A DNA stretch of 64,000 nucleotides from Cytophagaceae bacterium (lineage in GTDB: Bacteria > Bacteroidota > Bacteroidia > Cytophagales > Spirosomataceae). Position 1 is the stretch's first letter. Each line of letters begins with the position of its first letter. This document shows, one piece after another, positions 54,624 to 63,122 of the stretch. A program made the position numbers and the translations under genes. Below the pieces are notes generated by a model that was not told the DNA's origin, searched no databases, and saw only the letters and a list, made by a program, of their open reading frames with translations. The stretch covers positions 434,001 through 498,000 of the forward strand of contig JADKIR010000004.1 in assembly GCA_016722655.1 (NCBI GenBank), read 5' to 3'.

Positions 54624-56114
54624 ATGCAAAAACTCAAGATTTACAATACACTTTCCAGACAAAAAGAAGAATTTGAACCTATCACGCCCGGTTACGTGGG
54701 CATGTATGTGTGCGGACCTACCGTGTACAACAATGTGCATCTGGGCAATGTGCGTACTTTCCTCACTTTTGATGTACTTTATCGTTATCTGACAAATATC
54801 GGCTACAAAGTAAGATATGTAAGAAACATAACAGACGTAGGGCATCTGGTAGGTGATGGTGATGAAGGCGAAGATAAAATAGGCAAAATGGCTAAGCTGG
54901 AAAAACTTGAGCCTATGGAGATAGTTCAACGATACACCAATGATTTCCATTGGGTGTTGGAACAGTTCAATTTCCTCCAGCCCAATATAGAACCATCAGC
55001 TACAGGCCACATGGTGGAGCAGATTGAAGCCGTAAAAGACCTGATAGACAAAGGATTGGCATATGAATCGAATGGGTCGGTATATTTTGATATCAACAAA
55101 TACAACGGAGAGGGTAATAACTATGGTAAACTTTCCGGCAGAATACTGGAAGACCTCCTCAATGAGACCCGTGAGCTGGACGGCCAGGCCGAAAAACGTA
55201 ATCCGTTAGACTTTGCCATCTGGAAAAAAGCCGCTCCGGAGCATATCATGCAATGGCCGAGCCCCTGGGGCATGGGATTCCCTGGCTGGCATCTTGAATG
55301 TACCTGCATGAGCACCAAGTACTTAGGTAAACAATTTGATATTCATGGAGGTGGAATGGATCTAAAATTCCCGCATCATGAATGTGAAATTGCTCAGGGA
55401 GTGGGACTAACCGGTGTGGATCCCGTAAAATACTGGATGCACTCCAATATGTTGACCGTCAATGGACAGAAGATGTCGAAATCATTGGGCAACAGCTTTT
55501 TACCTGCTGAATTATTTGCCGGAAACCATCCGCTATTGGATCAGGCCTATAGCCCTATGACAGTACGGTTTTTTATGTTGCAATCACAATACCGAAGCAC
55601 TCTCGATTTTTCTAATGACGCATTGAAAGCCGCACAGAAAGCCTTCCGAAGACTTTTAAATGGGTTTAGGGTTTCAAAAACTTTGGTTTATTCTGAAAAC
55701 CCTGAAGTTGCGATTGATGAGAAAAAGAAAGCCGAAATTGAAAAAGCCATTGAGGGATTTTACGATGCCCTTAACGACGACCTGAATACAGCAGTAGGTT
55801 TGGCTCAGATGTTTACATTACTAAAATATGTAAATATGCTGTATATGAACCAGCTTCAACCTGCTGCCTTAGGCCAGGAAACCTTTGACAATCTGATTTC
55901 TAAATTTGGAATTTTCTTTGAGAATATTCTTGGCTTAAAGGAAGAAAAAGGCCAAAATGACGAAATGGTATTTATGGGTATGCTGGAACTTTACCGTGAA
56001 TACAAACTCAATCAGCAATACGACAAAATAGACCAGATTAGAAATTATTTCAAAGCCAATAACATGGTGATTAAAGACCTTAAACACCGGATTGACTGGG
56101 CTTGGGAAGAATAG
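54624..56114 (+). CDS. cysS: Cysteinyl-tRNA synthetase
   Basis: A 496-residue class I aminoacyl-tRNA synthetase. The first zinc ligand is C30 (YVCGPTVYNN), the HIGH-type motif is HLGN (39-42), WHLECTCM and HHECEIAQ supply further zinc/substrate positions, and KMSKS is at 283-287. It charges tRNA-Cys with cysteine in the cytoplasm and is a core translation gene. The ATG start follows a good promoter match. Flanked by a regulator upstream and the small DUF4160 gene downstream. Confidence 0.97.
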   Translation: MQKLKIYNTLSRQKEEFEPITPGYVGMYVCGPTVYNNVHLGNVRTFLTFDVLYRYLTNIGYKVRYVRNITDVGHLVGDGDEGEDKIGKMAKLEKLEPMEIVQRYTNDFHWVLEQFNFLQPNIEPSATGHMVEQIEAVKDLIDKGLAYESNGSVYFDINKYNGEGNNYGKLSGRILEDLLNETRELDGQAEKRNPLDFAIWKKAAPEHIMQWPSPWGMGFPGWHLECTCMSTKYLGKQFDIHGGGMDLKFPHHECEIAQGVGLTGVDPVKYWMHSNMLTVNGQKMSKSLGNSFLPAELFAGNHPLLDQAYSPMTVRFFMLQSQYRSTLDFSNDALKAAQKAFRRLLNGFRVSKTLVYSENPEVAIDEKKKAEIEKAIEGFYDALNDDLNTAVGLAQMFTLLKYVNMLYMNQLQPAALGQETFDNLISKFGIFFENILGLKEEKGQNDEMVFMGMLELYREYKLNQQYDKIDQIRNYFKANNMVIKDLKHRIDWAWEE

Positions 56115-56186
56115 GGTTTAATTATTTTGAATTAATTCATTCTTTATCAAAATTTTATATATTTGATGAAGATTTGTAATACTTTT

Positions 56187-56471
56187 ATGCCAACTTTTTT
56201 CACAGCACTTGGTTTGCGTTTTTTTATGGTAATGTACGATATTTTTCATGAGCCTTTACATGTACATATTACCGATAACAATAAAAAACTATGCAAATTT
56301 TGGATTTTTGAGGACGGAAAAATTGAATTAGCTGACAATAAAGGCTTTTCAAAGGTTGAATTACAAAAGATTTCGACCACAATAATAGAAAATGAATTTT
56401 TAATAAAGGAAAAATATGAACACCTTTGCAAAGAGGTCAATGCCAGGGCCAACTATAAAAAAAAGCGTTAG
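56187..56471 (+). CDS. DUF4160 domain protein
   Basis: A protein of about 94 residues from ATG 56187 (MPTFFTALGLRFFMVMYD). Family members usually begin MPT; the reading can be extended to 56163, but without support. The conserved HxPxHxH element is visible as HEPLHVHI. DUF4160 proteins are small, commonly encoded with DUF2442, and often suspected to form toxin-antitoxin-like or mobile accessory pairs. The gene overlaps the following DUF2442 gene. Confidence 0.7.
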   Translation: MPTFFTALGLRFFMVMYDIFHEPLHVHITDNNKKLCKFWIFEDGKIELADNKGFSKVELQKISTTIIENEFLIKEKYEHLCKEVNARANYKKKR

Positions 56472-56721
56472 TAGTATAAAATTTAGTATGCTTCCTGAAA
56501 TCAGGGAAGTCACTGTAAAAGACGATTTTATAGTAGTTTGTCTTAGTGATGAAAGGATTGTTATGATTCCTATCCATTGGTCTAAAAAACTATATGATGC
56601 CGATTTGAATCAAAGGAAAAACTTTGTTTTCAACGATTATTTTATTTTTTGGGATAAGTTAGATGAAATTATAGGAATAAAAAATATTATATATGGTCAA
56701 AAACTGTGGCTAAATAATTGA
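56416..56721 (+). CDS. DUF2442 domain protein
   Basis: A 101-residue protein with DUF2442-like sequence (IREVTVKDDFIVVCLSDER, IPIHWSKKLYDADLNQRKN). It overlaps DUF4160 by about 56 nt if the upstream ATG is used; a later ATG near 56488 (MLPEIREV) would remove the overlap. DUF4160-DUF2442 pairing is common in bacteria; whether the pair acts as a toxin-antitoxin system is unproven. Confidence 0.7.
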   Translation: MNTFAKRSMPGPTIKKSVSSIKFSMLPEIREVTVKDDFIVVCLSDERIVMIPIHWSKKLYDADLNQRKNFVFNDYFIFWDKLDEIIGIKNIIYGQKLWLNN

Positions 56722-56881
56722 TAATAAAAAACGGATTATTATTTCTAAGACGTTTAGTAGTTACCCGAAGGGGAGGTTATAAAGTAAAAAACATTCAAAC
56801 AAACACAAACTTTGATAGAGGGAATTTCGAACTGAAATTATATAAATTTGTACAGATTTTCTTTTTGCTAATTTTCTTCCT

Positions 56882-57463
56882 TTACATACCATCTTTTCGT
56901 TTAGAAAGCCAATCTCTATATTTACGCTTTAATCGGTTGCGTTTTTCAGTATTATCAACTATCACATCGACCCCACCGTCATAAGGTGCAATGATACATT
57001 TCTTTGAAGGGCAGATAAACATTGCTCTAATTTCATCATTGGCAATTACTTTAAGTGCTACATCTATCTTCCCATTTTTCCAATTTTCAGTTTTAATATA
57101 AATATCAAATAATGCATTATCTTCATCAAAAAAATCTTCTGGCCTTTCCTCTTTTAGGTTAATTGTCAACACCTTTGAAAATTCCCCAAAGAGCTTTTTG
57201 TAATTGCTTATGTTTGGACAGTCATTGAAAAGTCCGAATGAAATTATTATTCCTGTTCCTTCGCCAAAAAGGTCATTAAACAATTGATTTTGTCGATCAA
57301 GTATTATGTTATACTCGCTTTTCGATTCAGCATATCTTTTCGATTCAGGCAAATTATGAATTCTAAACCATCGGTCGGGATAAACCCATTTCAATTCGTA
57401 ATTGATTGGATAAGTTTCCGAAAATTCCTTATTCCAATAATCTATGAATTCACTTTTTAACAT
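56882..57463 (-). CDS. DUF3885 domain protein
   Basis: A 193-residue soluble protein with the DUF3885 pattern: WVYPDRWFRIHNLPESKRYA and YNIILDRQNQLFNDLFGE near the N-terminus, and a C-terminal segment APYDGGVDVIV. DUF3885 genes are sometimes found as immunity-like genes in polymorphic toxin loci, but no toxin gene is adjacent here. The gene is between the DUF4160-DUF2442 pair (convergent) and the nucleoside transporter (divergent in position, same strand). Confidence 0.75.
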   Translation of the reverse strand: MLKSEFIDYWNKEFSETYPINYELKWVYPDRWFRIHNLPESKRYAESKSEYNIILDRQNQLFNDLFGEGTGIIISFGLFNDCPNISNYKKLFGEFSKVLTINLKEERPEDFFDEDNALFDIYIKTENWKNGKIDVALKVIANDEIRAMFICPSKKCIIAPYDGGVDVIVDNTEKRNRLKRKYRDWLSKRKDGM

Positions 57464-57503
57464 TCATAAAAATCGACAAAATAACTAAATCGCTCTATTT
57501 CAA

Positions 57504-58790
57504 TCAGTACAGCAGCCCCGCAAAGGTAGCTGAAAGTAAAGAAGCCATACTGCCACCTATTACAGCTTTGATTCCAAACTCAGAAAGTGTCTTTCTTTGT
57601 CCGGGAGCAAGTGATCCTATTCCCCCAATCTGTATTCCAATTGAAGCAAAATTTGCGAAACCACAAAGCATATAGGTAGCCATAACTACAGATTTCTTAT
57701 CTGTAAAATGCAGAGCATTGGCGGTGTTTTTAAGTTCAGCCAACTGCACATATCCTACAAACTCTGATGCAGCCAATTTGATTCCTAACAATTGCCCCAT
57801 CAGCATCATATCTTCTCTGGCAACCCCAATCAACCACATCAGAGGAGAAAAAACAGTACCCAGAACAAATTCCAACGAGAACTTTTTATATGGAGTATTA
57901 GCCGCAATCAAATCATTTAAACCGGTATAGGAGCCAATTACATCTCCCATTAAATAATTTATCATTGCAATAAATGCAATAAATACCAATAACATAGCCG
58001 CCACATTGGCAGCAAGCTTAAGCCCTTCCGTTGTACCCGTCGCAATAGCATCGAGCATATTGGAACCGATTTTATCTTTGGTGACTGTCACCGATGTATC
58101 GATAATTTCTGTCTGGGGATACAATATTTTTGAGACAACAATTGCACCAGGAGCAGCCATAACTGAGGCTGCCAGCAAATGACGGGCATACTCAGCTTCA
58201 GCTACGGGATCGCCATTGCCTAAAAAACCAATATATGCTGCTAAAACTCCACCCGCCAAAGTGGCCATACCGGCTATCATTACCAAAAGAATTTCAGAAC
58301 GGTTCATTTTTTCAAGATATGCCTTGATCATAAGAGGGGCCTCGGTTTGACCCAGAAAAATATTTCCTGCTACACATAATCCTTCGGCTCCGGAAACAGC
58401 CAGCAGTTTGGTCAAAACTTTTGCGAATCCTTTCACCACGACCTGAATAACACCCAAATAAAACAACAGAGAAGTAAGAGCTGAAAAGAAAATAATAGTT
58501 GGAATCACCTGAAAAAGAAAAACGTAACCGAAACTTTTTACGTTCATCATATTACCGAGCAAAAATTCACTTCCTGCCCTGGTAAAATTTAAAACCTGAA
58601 CAAAAATGCCACCCACAAAGTTGAAGGCTTTTTCCACAACCGGGACTTTTAAAACACCAAAAGCAAGTATCAACTGTGCAAGAAGTCCAATACCAACTAC
58701 CTTAAAATTAATGGCTTTGCGGTTGCTTGATAACAAATATGCTATTCCTAACAAGGCTATGATGCCCAAAATTCCTGTATATCTTCCCAT
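57504..58790 (-). CDS. Concentrative nucleoside transporter (NupC/CNT family)
   Basis: A 428-residue membrane protein of the CNT family. It shows the family motifs GNIFLGQTEAPLMIKAYL (Glu in the nucleoside site), GGVLAAYIGFLG, and C-terminal CGFANFASIGIQIGGIGSLAPGQR. It imports nucleosides with protons or sodium. Length is standard. An intrinsic terminator lies about 90 nt upstream of its start on the same strand, and a remnant of another CNT gene lies beyond it in the opposite orientation. Confidence 0.93.
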   Translation of the reverse strand: MGRYTGILGIIALLGIAYLLSSNRKAINFKVVGIGLLAQLILAFGVLKVPVVEKAFNFVGGIFVQVLNFTRAGSEFLLGNMMNVKSFGYVFLFQVIPTIIFFSALTSLLFYLGVIQVVVKGFAKVLTKLLAVSGAEGLCVAGNIFLGQTEAPLMIKAYLEKMNRSEILLVMIAGMATLAGGVLAAYIGFLGNGDPVAEAEYARHLLAASVMAAPGAIVVSKILYPQTEIIDTSVTVTKDKIGSNMLDAIATGTTEGLKLAANVAAMLLVFIAFIAMINYLMGDVIGSYTGLNDLIAANTPYKKFSLEFVLGTVFSPLMWLIGVAREDMMLMGQLLGIKLAASEFVGYVQLAELKNTANALHFTDKKSVVMATYMLCGFANFASIGIQIGGIGSLAPGQRKTLSEFGIKAVIGGSMASLLSATFAGLLY

Positions 58791-58876
58791 TTAAATTTTT
58801 AAAGGTGTGAATTAAATACATTTTTAAGAGAAATGAAAGATTTTGGCTGAATATGAAGAAATTGTTAAGCCTTTCA

Positions 58877-58917
58877 AAAAAAAAAATACCGAAGGCTTTG
58901 AGCCACTGGTATCTTAA
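58877..58917 (-). terminator. Intrinsic terminator in the leader region of the nucleoside transporter
   Basis: On the minus strand, GATACC-agt-GGCT-caa-AGCC-ttc-GGTAT forms an internally looped hairpin followed by a run of about ten T residues. It lies about 90 nt upstream of the transporter start. No minus-strand gene is visible upstream to end here, so it may act as an attenuator or end a small RNA. Confidence 0.6.
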
Positions 58918-59014
58918 AATTGTATGTGAAGTAATAATCCTAGTTGTTAAGTAATCCTGTTAGAAACCAATTGGCTTTTTTGGGATGTAATAAGAATAAC
59001 AATATGGCAAAAAA

Positions 59015-59281
59015 ACAAAACTTTCCACTAAAGATTTTGTGGCCTATTTAAACCTTATACCTATGATTGAAAGTGGTGCTCTTTCCCCTAAAACCATCGC
59101 TATTGTGAGCTTCGCCCTTTGTGGATTTGCCAATTTTGGTTCCCTGGGTATTCAAATAGGTGGAATATCAGCACTTGAGCCTTCAAGAAGAAATGACCTC
59201 ACGAAAGTGGCAGTAAGAGCCCTTGCTGCTGGTACGCTTGCCAGCTATATGTCGGCTACGTTTGCGGGGCTGTTGTTTTGA
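59015..59281 (+). pseudogene. 5'-truncated remnant of a CNT nucleoside transporter gene
   Basis: About 90 C-terminal residues remain (DFVAYLNLIPMIESGALSPK onward). They align to the C-terminal end of the intact transporter (CGFANFGSLGIQIGG, ATFAGLLF), but the upstream nine-tenths of the gene are absent. It ends normally, with a terminator 20 nt later. The nearby ATG at 59004 is out of frame with it. It is a different CNT copy from the intact gene, so it is not simply a piece of it. Confidence 0.8.
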
Positions 59282-59300
59282 TTGATAGATATTTAGGAAA

Positions 59301-59336
59301 TGCCTGATTCTGAAAAGGAATCAGGCATTTTTTTTT
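59301..59336 (+). terminator. Rho-independent terminator after the CNT remnant
   Basis: A perfect 10-bp stem (tgcctgattc / gaatcaggca) with a 7-nt loop is followed by nine or more T residues. It is intact, so the deletion removed only upstream sequence. Confidence 0.85.
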
Positions 59337-59339
59337 GAT

Positions 59340-59783
59340 TCAATGACTCAATTGTCTTTGAAAACTATCATGATCCCAGCTGATTATGATTGAGCTAATT
59401 TTATCATCATCATCAAAACGGAACACGAAAATATGGTCATTTTCAAATTTCAGGCCTTTAGAGGGTATCCCGGAAAATTCTTTGGCCTGTGTACCAAAAA
59501 TCGACACATTGCAAGTCAACTCATCGCCGTTTTCTACAAAGGAATCTATGGTATTGTCGATATCTGGAAAAGCATCCATAAGGCCTGACCACAAAGCTTT
59601 TCCAAGTTCTGAAACCTTACCAACACCACCCGCTCCTAATGGTGTAAAATTCACATCTGCGTTTGGAGTGCAAAGGTTAATCATTCTTTGATAGTCATGA
59701 TCTTGATAAGCCGAGAAAAATTCCACGCAAGTGCCCTTTCTGGTGAGTGATGTCACGCTGTCTGTTCTTGTTACTGTTTTCAT
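59340..59783 (-). CDS. SnoaL/NTF2-like ester cyclase family protein
   Basis: A 147-residue single NTF2-like domain with no signal peptide: VEFFSAYQDHDYQRMINLCTP, FPDIDNTIDSFVENGDELTCNVS and a C-terminal SSIIISWDHDSF pattern of the SnoaL group. Such proteins may be hydrolases, isomerases or carriers; activity cannot be assigned. It lies 3 nt after the 59787-60578 gene on the same strand, so the pair is an operon. Confidence 0.75.
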   Translation of the reverse strand: MKTVTRTDSVTSLTRKGTCVEFFSAYQDHDYQRMINLCTPNADVNFTPLGAGGVGKVSELGKALWSGLMDAFPDIDNTIDSFVENGDELTCNVSIFGTQAKEFSGIPSKGLKFENDHIFVFRFDDDDKISSIIISWDHDSFQRQLSH

Positions 59784-59786
59784 AAT

Positions 59787-60578
59787 TTATCTGATTTTTT
59801 TATAAACCTCTTTAAATCCTTTATTTGTCAAACTGGTTTTTGTAAACGTATTTCCATCAAATTTGATGTTGAAATTATTTCTTGTTCCCACATGTTTTTC
59901 ATCCCAAGAGTAGGCTTCGTTGGTTTCTGTAAATGTTTTACCATCAAACTGATAAGTGTAAAGTCCGGCTCCATCAAAAGTCTTGGTTTTAGGAAAGAAA
60001 TAGGCCAAAGCCATTTTTGGGTATTGAAATATCACCACCATTTTGGCGTCTTTATATTTCCCCGCTCCAAACCTATTTTCACCGCCCCAAGTGCCTTCTG
60101 TCATTTCCCAAACACCTTCTAATTTTTTGTTTTTGAGGGCTTCTTGACCAATAATTCTTTCAAATTTTTCATTTACATCGTAGTTTGGATATTTTTCAGA
60201 ATTCATTTTTCCAAACTGTTGAAAACCCTTTTCATTCACAGAATAATTCAGGGATATTTCGGTACCAACGGCTGTAGAATCCCACGGATAGAAATCAATT
60301 TTTTCAACATACTTTCTGTCCTTTAAGTGGTAGGTTCCACCTCCCGCACCATCAAATATTTTCCTATTGGGTCGGCGGTCATCATAGAAAAATGTCATCC
60401 AGTAGCCATCTCTGAATATTTTAACCACTTTTCGGTCTTGGTCTTGACTCCACTGTTTCATATCACCAAACCTGAATTCTTTCCTTAAAAATGCACCATT
60501 AATTTCGGTAATGCTGTCGTCGTTTTTGAATGCGAACAACAAGAATAAGATGGTTACACTGATTACAAACTTCCTCAT
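59787..60578 (-). CDS. Exported protein with two internal repeats
   Basis: A 263-residue protein with a signal-peptide-like start (KFVISVTILFLLFAF). It carries an internal duplication: the half with KIFDGAGGGTYHLKDR...FYPWDSTAVGTEISLNY is matched by KTFDGAGLYTYQFDGK...AYSWDEKHVGTRNNFNI. No enzyme motif is recognised. Cotranscribed with the SnoaL-like gene; the AraC regulator gene is 68 nt away on the same strand. Confidence 0.7.
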   Translation of the reverse strand: MRKFVISVTILFLLFAFKNDDSITEINGAFLRKEFRFGDMKQWSQDQDRKVVKIFRDGYWMTFFYDDRRPNRKIFDGAGGGTYHLKDRKYVEKIDFYPWDSTAVGTEISLNYSVNEKGFQQFGKMNSEKYPNYDVNEKFERIIGQEALKNKKLEGVWEMTEGTWGGENRFGAGKYKDAKMVVIFQYPKMALAYFFPKTKTFDGAGLYTYQFDGKTFTETNEAYSWDEKHVGTRNNFNIKFDGNTFTKTSLTNKGFKEVYKKIR

Positions 60579-60646
60579 TTTTTAAATTTTGTTTATGGTA
60601 CAAAACTCAGAAAGTTTGACTTCGGAAAATTGTAAAAAAGCGACTT

Positions 60647-61465
60647 TTATTCTAGATAATTGGCCAATTCGAGATTGTTTTTCAGGTAAAATCTGGGAGA
60701 TTTTCCGGTAAAACTTGTAAATTCCTTAATAAAGTGAGATTGATCGTAATAACCCATTTTATAGATGAGGTCATGCCAGTCATCGATTTTCCACTTTTTT
60801 GAGGCCAAAGACGCACACAAATACCCAATCCGGCGAACTCGGGCGTAATACTTGGGGCTCATGCCCACTTTTTGTAAGAATTGTCGTTCAAACTGCCTTC
60901 TACATACGTACAATTCTGACATCAGATTTGAAATGTTAACCATCCCTTTTTGATCGAGAATAAGATTGGCCGCATAATCGGTTCTGTCGGGTCCTTTTTT
61001 TAGTTTCATGAGCTTAATGGTAAGATAATTATTAAGAATTTCTACTTTTAACTCCTTCGAATTTTCTTCTCTAATTTTATCTGAAATTATATCAATTTCA
61101 GTTCCAAAAACATCTGATAGCTCGTATCTGGTATTGACAAATTCATACATAGGCATGCCAAATAAGGTAGAAATTGCGGCGGGTTTAAAAACTACCCCAA
61201 TCATGCCGATCTTACGGGGCAATTGCAAAAAATAGTTTTGGGTAGCCTGACCTGTTATGAAATTTTGGGGAACGGAAATGAATTTTTCGTTGCCAAGTGT
61301 TTTGAAAGAATACGTATCTCCATAGTTAAAAACCATCGAGCCAAACGCTGTAGGCGGCGACTCGATGATTTGATGGTGGACCTCAAAATCCACATTTTCC
61401 CAGATGTAAAAACATTCCACGAAAGGGCTTAAATGTGATGCAGCCTGGTATTTTTTATAAAACAC
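60647..61465 (-). CDS. AraC-family transcriptional regulator
   Basis: A 272-residue protein with an N-terminal sensor part resembling DUF6597 (FVECFYIWENVDFEVHHQII, GQATQNYFLQLP) and a C-terminal AraC DNA-binding domain with two HTHs (MSELYVCRRQFERQFLQKVGMSPKYYARVRRI and MGYYDQSHFIKEFTSFTGKSPRFY). It probably regulates the two downstream minus-strand genes and/or itself; the ligand is unknown. Confidence 0.92.
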   Translation of the reverse strand: MFYKKYQAASHLSPFVECFYIWENVDFEVHHQIIESPPTAFGSMVFNYGDTYSFKTLGNEKFISVPQNFITGQATQNYFLQLPRKIGMIGVVFKPAAISTLFGMPMYEFVNTRYELSDVFGTEIDIISDKIREENSKELKVEILNNYLTIKLMKLKKGPDRTDYAANLILDQKGMVNISNLMSELYVCRRQFERQFLQKVGMSPKYYARVRRIGYLCASLASKKWKIDDWHDLIYKMGYYDQSHFIKEFTSFTGKSPRFYLKNNLELANYLE

Positions 61466-61585
61466 TTTTAATCAGTTTTTTATAAAAATATATAATATTT
61501 CTAAAAAATTGGAATAGTTTTTATTTAGTGGTAGTTTTATTGTTTACTAGTTTTGGAAATGAATTTTGTCAACCGTTTTTTTTAA

Positions 61586-62077
61586 TCATTTCCAGGACCA
61601 AAAATTGTTTTTCATATTGTTATCCGGCACTAAATTGAAGGTCATAATACTAAAATTGGTTTGAATGGGATAAATCAATATAGGATCAGGAACACCGGTT
61701 TCAACCTTAATATTTATAAATCTATCAGGCGAAGTACTTGTTCTTCTTTGAAGAGTTCTTCCATCACATATTAAATAGCCTACTGGATGAGTAACTCCGG
61801 CAGAAATATGTCTCATAACACTACACGATAATGGAATTCCTCGTTCGGTTCTCACCGAATAACTGTAAAGTCTGGCTTCCGGTAATAAAATCACGATTTT
61901 TACACCATGAGATGCATTATTTCCAAACTCGTTACTCACGATTTTTGCTTTAAGTTTAAAACGACCCGGATTTGTAGTATCCACAGCAGCAGATTCGATA
62001 GCAGTATCTGCAAAATCTATTTGTGCATTTGATAAAAATGAAATAGAAATAAAGGCTAAGAAAAGAATTGTTTTCAT
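61586..62077 (-). CDS. Hypothetical exported DUF11-like protein, 163 aa
   Basis: A protein with signal peptide FLAFISISFLSNAQ and a single beta-rich domain of about 130 residues (GRFKLKAKIVSNEFGNNASHGVKIVILLPEARLYSYS). The sequence resembles one DUF11/Ig-like repeat, so it may be an isolated surface or secreted module. Last of three same-strand genes (61586-63911), with 57 nt separating it from the previous one. Confidence 0.65.
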   Translation of the reverse strand: MKTILFLAFISISFLSNAQIDFADTAIESAAVDTTNPGRFKLKAKIVSNEFGNNASHGVKIVILLPEARLYSYSVRTERGIPLSCSVMRHISAGVTHPVGYLICDGRTLQRRTSTSPDRFINIKVETGVPDPILIYPIQTNFSIMTFNLVPDNNMKNNFWSWK

Positions 62078-62134
62078 TTTAGTAATTTTTAAAAATTGAA
62101 TTTTATTTATTAATAATAAGAACCTTATAGGAAA

Positions 62135-63100
62135 TTATTCAGCATATCCAATCACCCTCCAACCGGAATTTTCATACAATAGGGTAACTCCGCCTCTACC
62201 GGTAATCGTTAAAGTCCCGCCAGTGTGAGTCACTATTTGATCATTAAATGCTGCTGGTGAAGTTTCGTTATTCAGGATTAGTGTATTAGAACTTGATGTA
62301 TATAAATACAAAATCATTCCATCTGACCCACCGGCAATTCCATTTAGTGTTACAGTTCCGGTTGTATTAAAATAAATAATCGGAGCCCCGAGTCTATCCA
62401 ATGCATTTTGGGTACCGACTGTATTAATTGTAGTTTTTTTATTGAGTCTAAAATCTCCTGTAACCTCCAGCTTTGTGGTAGGAGAAGGGGAACCAATCCC
62501 CACATTACCTGCACTATTTACAGTAACCCTTTCAACATTATTAGTCCTGATATTTAGCTCCGTATTATCAGTTGTTCCAATAAAATTGGTTGAAGGGTTG
62601 GTTCCGGCGTTACCTGATAATCCCCAACCTGAAAAAGATCCTCCACTACCCAATTGTTCGGGAGTAGCAACTCGCCAGCGTTGTTTAGAGCTATCATATA
62701 TTAAGGCTGTCCCACCATTTCCGACCGGAAAATCAGTCCCATTTGGCGTCAAAATACGGTTGGATGATGTGCTTGAAGCGTTTTCATGCTGAAGGAGGAG
62801 CTGCCCGGTAGTGGTGGCACCTGTGGGATACCCATTAAAAACATAAACTATCAATCCGTCCTGACCATCGGCAATGCCGTTTAATGAACCTCCACCTTCA
62901 AAAATCAGAACCGACGAATTGTCTCTTGGATAATTTGCCCAACCACCATTTGCAGTTTCTCTTTTTTCCTTTTTAAAGGCCAGGTCTGAATTTACCTGAA
63001 TTCCGGCTGCTTGTGTAGTCTTAGGATCAAGCGTAATACTTTGACCTAAAACATATGTCGAAATATTCAGAAATAGAATCGTATAAATTAGTGTCTTCAT
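62135..63100 (-). CDS. Exported fibre-like protein with duplicated C-terminal module
   Basis: A protein of about 321 residues starting at 63100 (TLIYTILFLNISTYVLGQ signal peptide); a longer reading to 63205 would overlap the preceding gene. A modular pattern is visible: LNGIADGQDGLIVYVF...GGTALIYDSSKQRWRV is repeated as LNGIAGGSDGMILYLY...GGVTLLYENSGWRVIG. Between them lies the fibre-like segment VGIGSPSPTTKLEVTG. Similar proteins in Bacteroidota carry phage-tail-fibre-like repeats. Function unknown, likely surface. Confidence 0.75.
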   Translation of the reverse strand: MKTLIYTILFLNISTYVLGQSITLDPKTTQAAGIQVNSDLAFKKEKRETANGGWANYPRDNSSVLIFEGGGSLNGIADGQDGLIVYVFNGYPTGATTTGQLLLQHENASSTSSNRILTPNGTDFPVGNGGTALIYDSSKQRWRVATPEQLGSGGSFSGWGLSGNAGTNPSTNFIGTTDNTELNIRTNNVERVTVNSAGNVGIGSPSPTTKLEVTGDFRLNKKTTINTVGTQNALDRLGAPIIYFNTTGTVTLNGIAGGSDGMILYLYTSSSNTLILNNETSPAAFNDQIVTHTGGTLTITGRGGVTLLYENSGWRVIGYAE

Positions 63101-63122
63101 TATAATATTATTTTTAAAGTTT

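Noticed and set aside
56718..56984. 88-codon plus-strand open frame after DUF2442
   Set aside because: It overlaps the DUF3885 gene on the other strand, has no recognisable domain and an atypical composition; treated as spurious.
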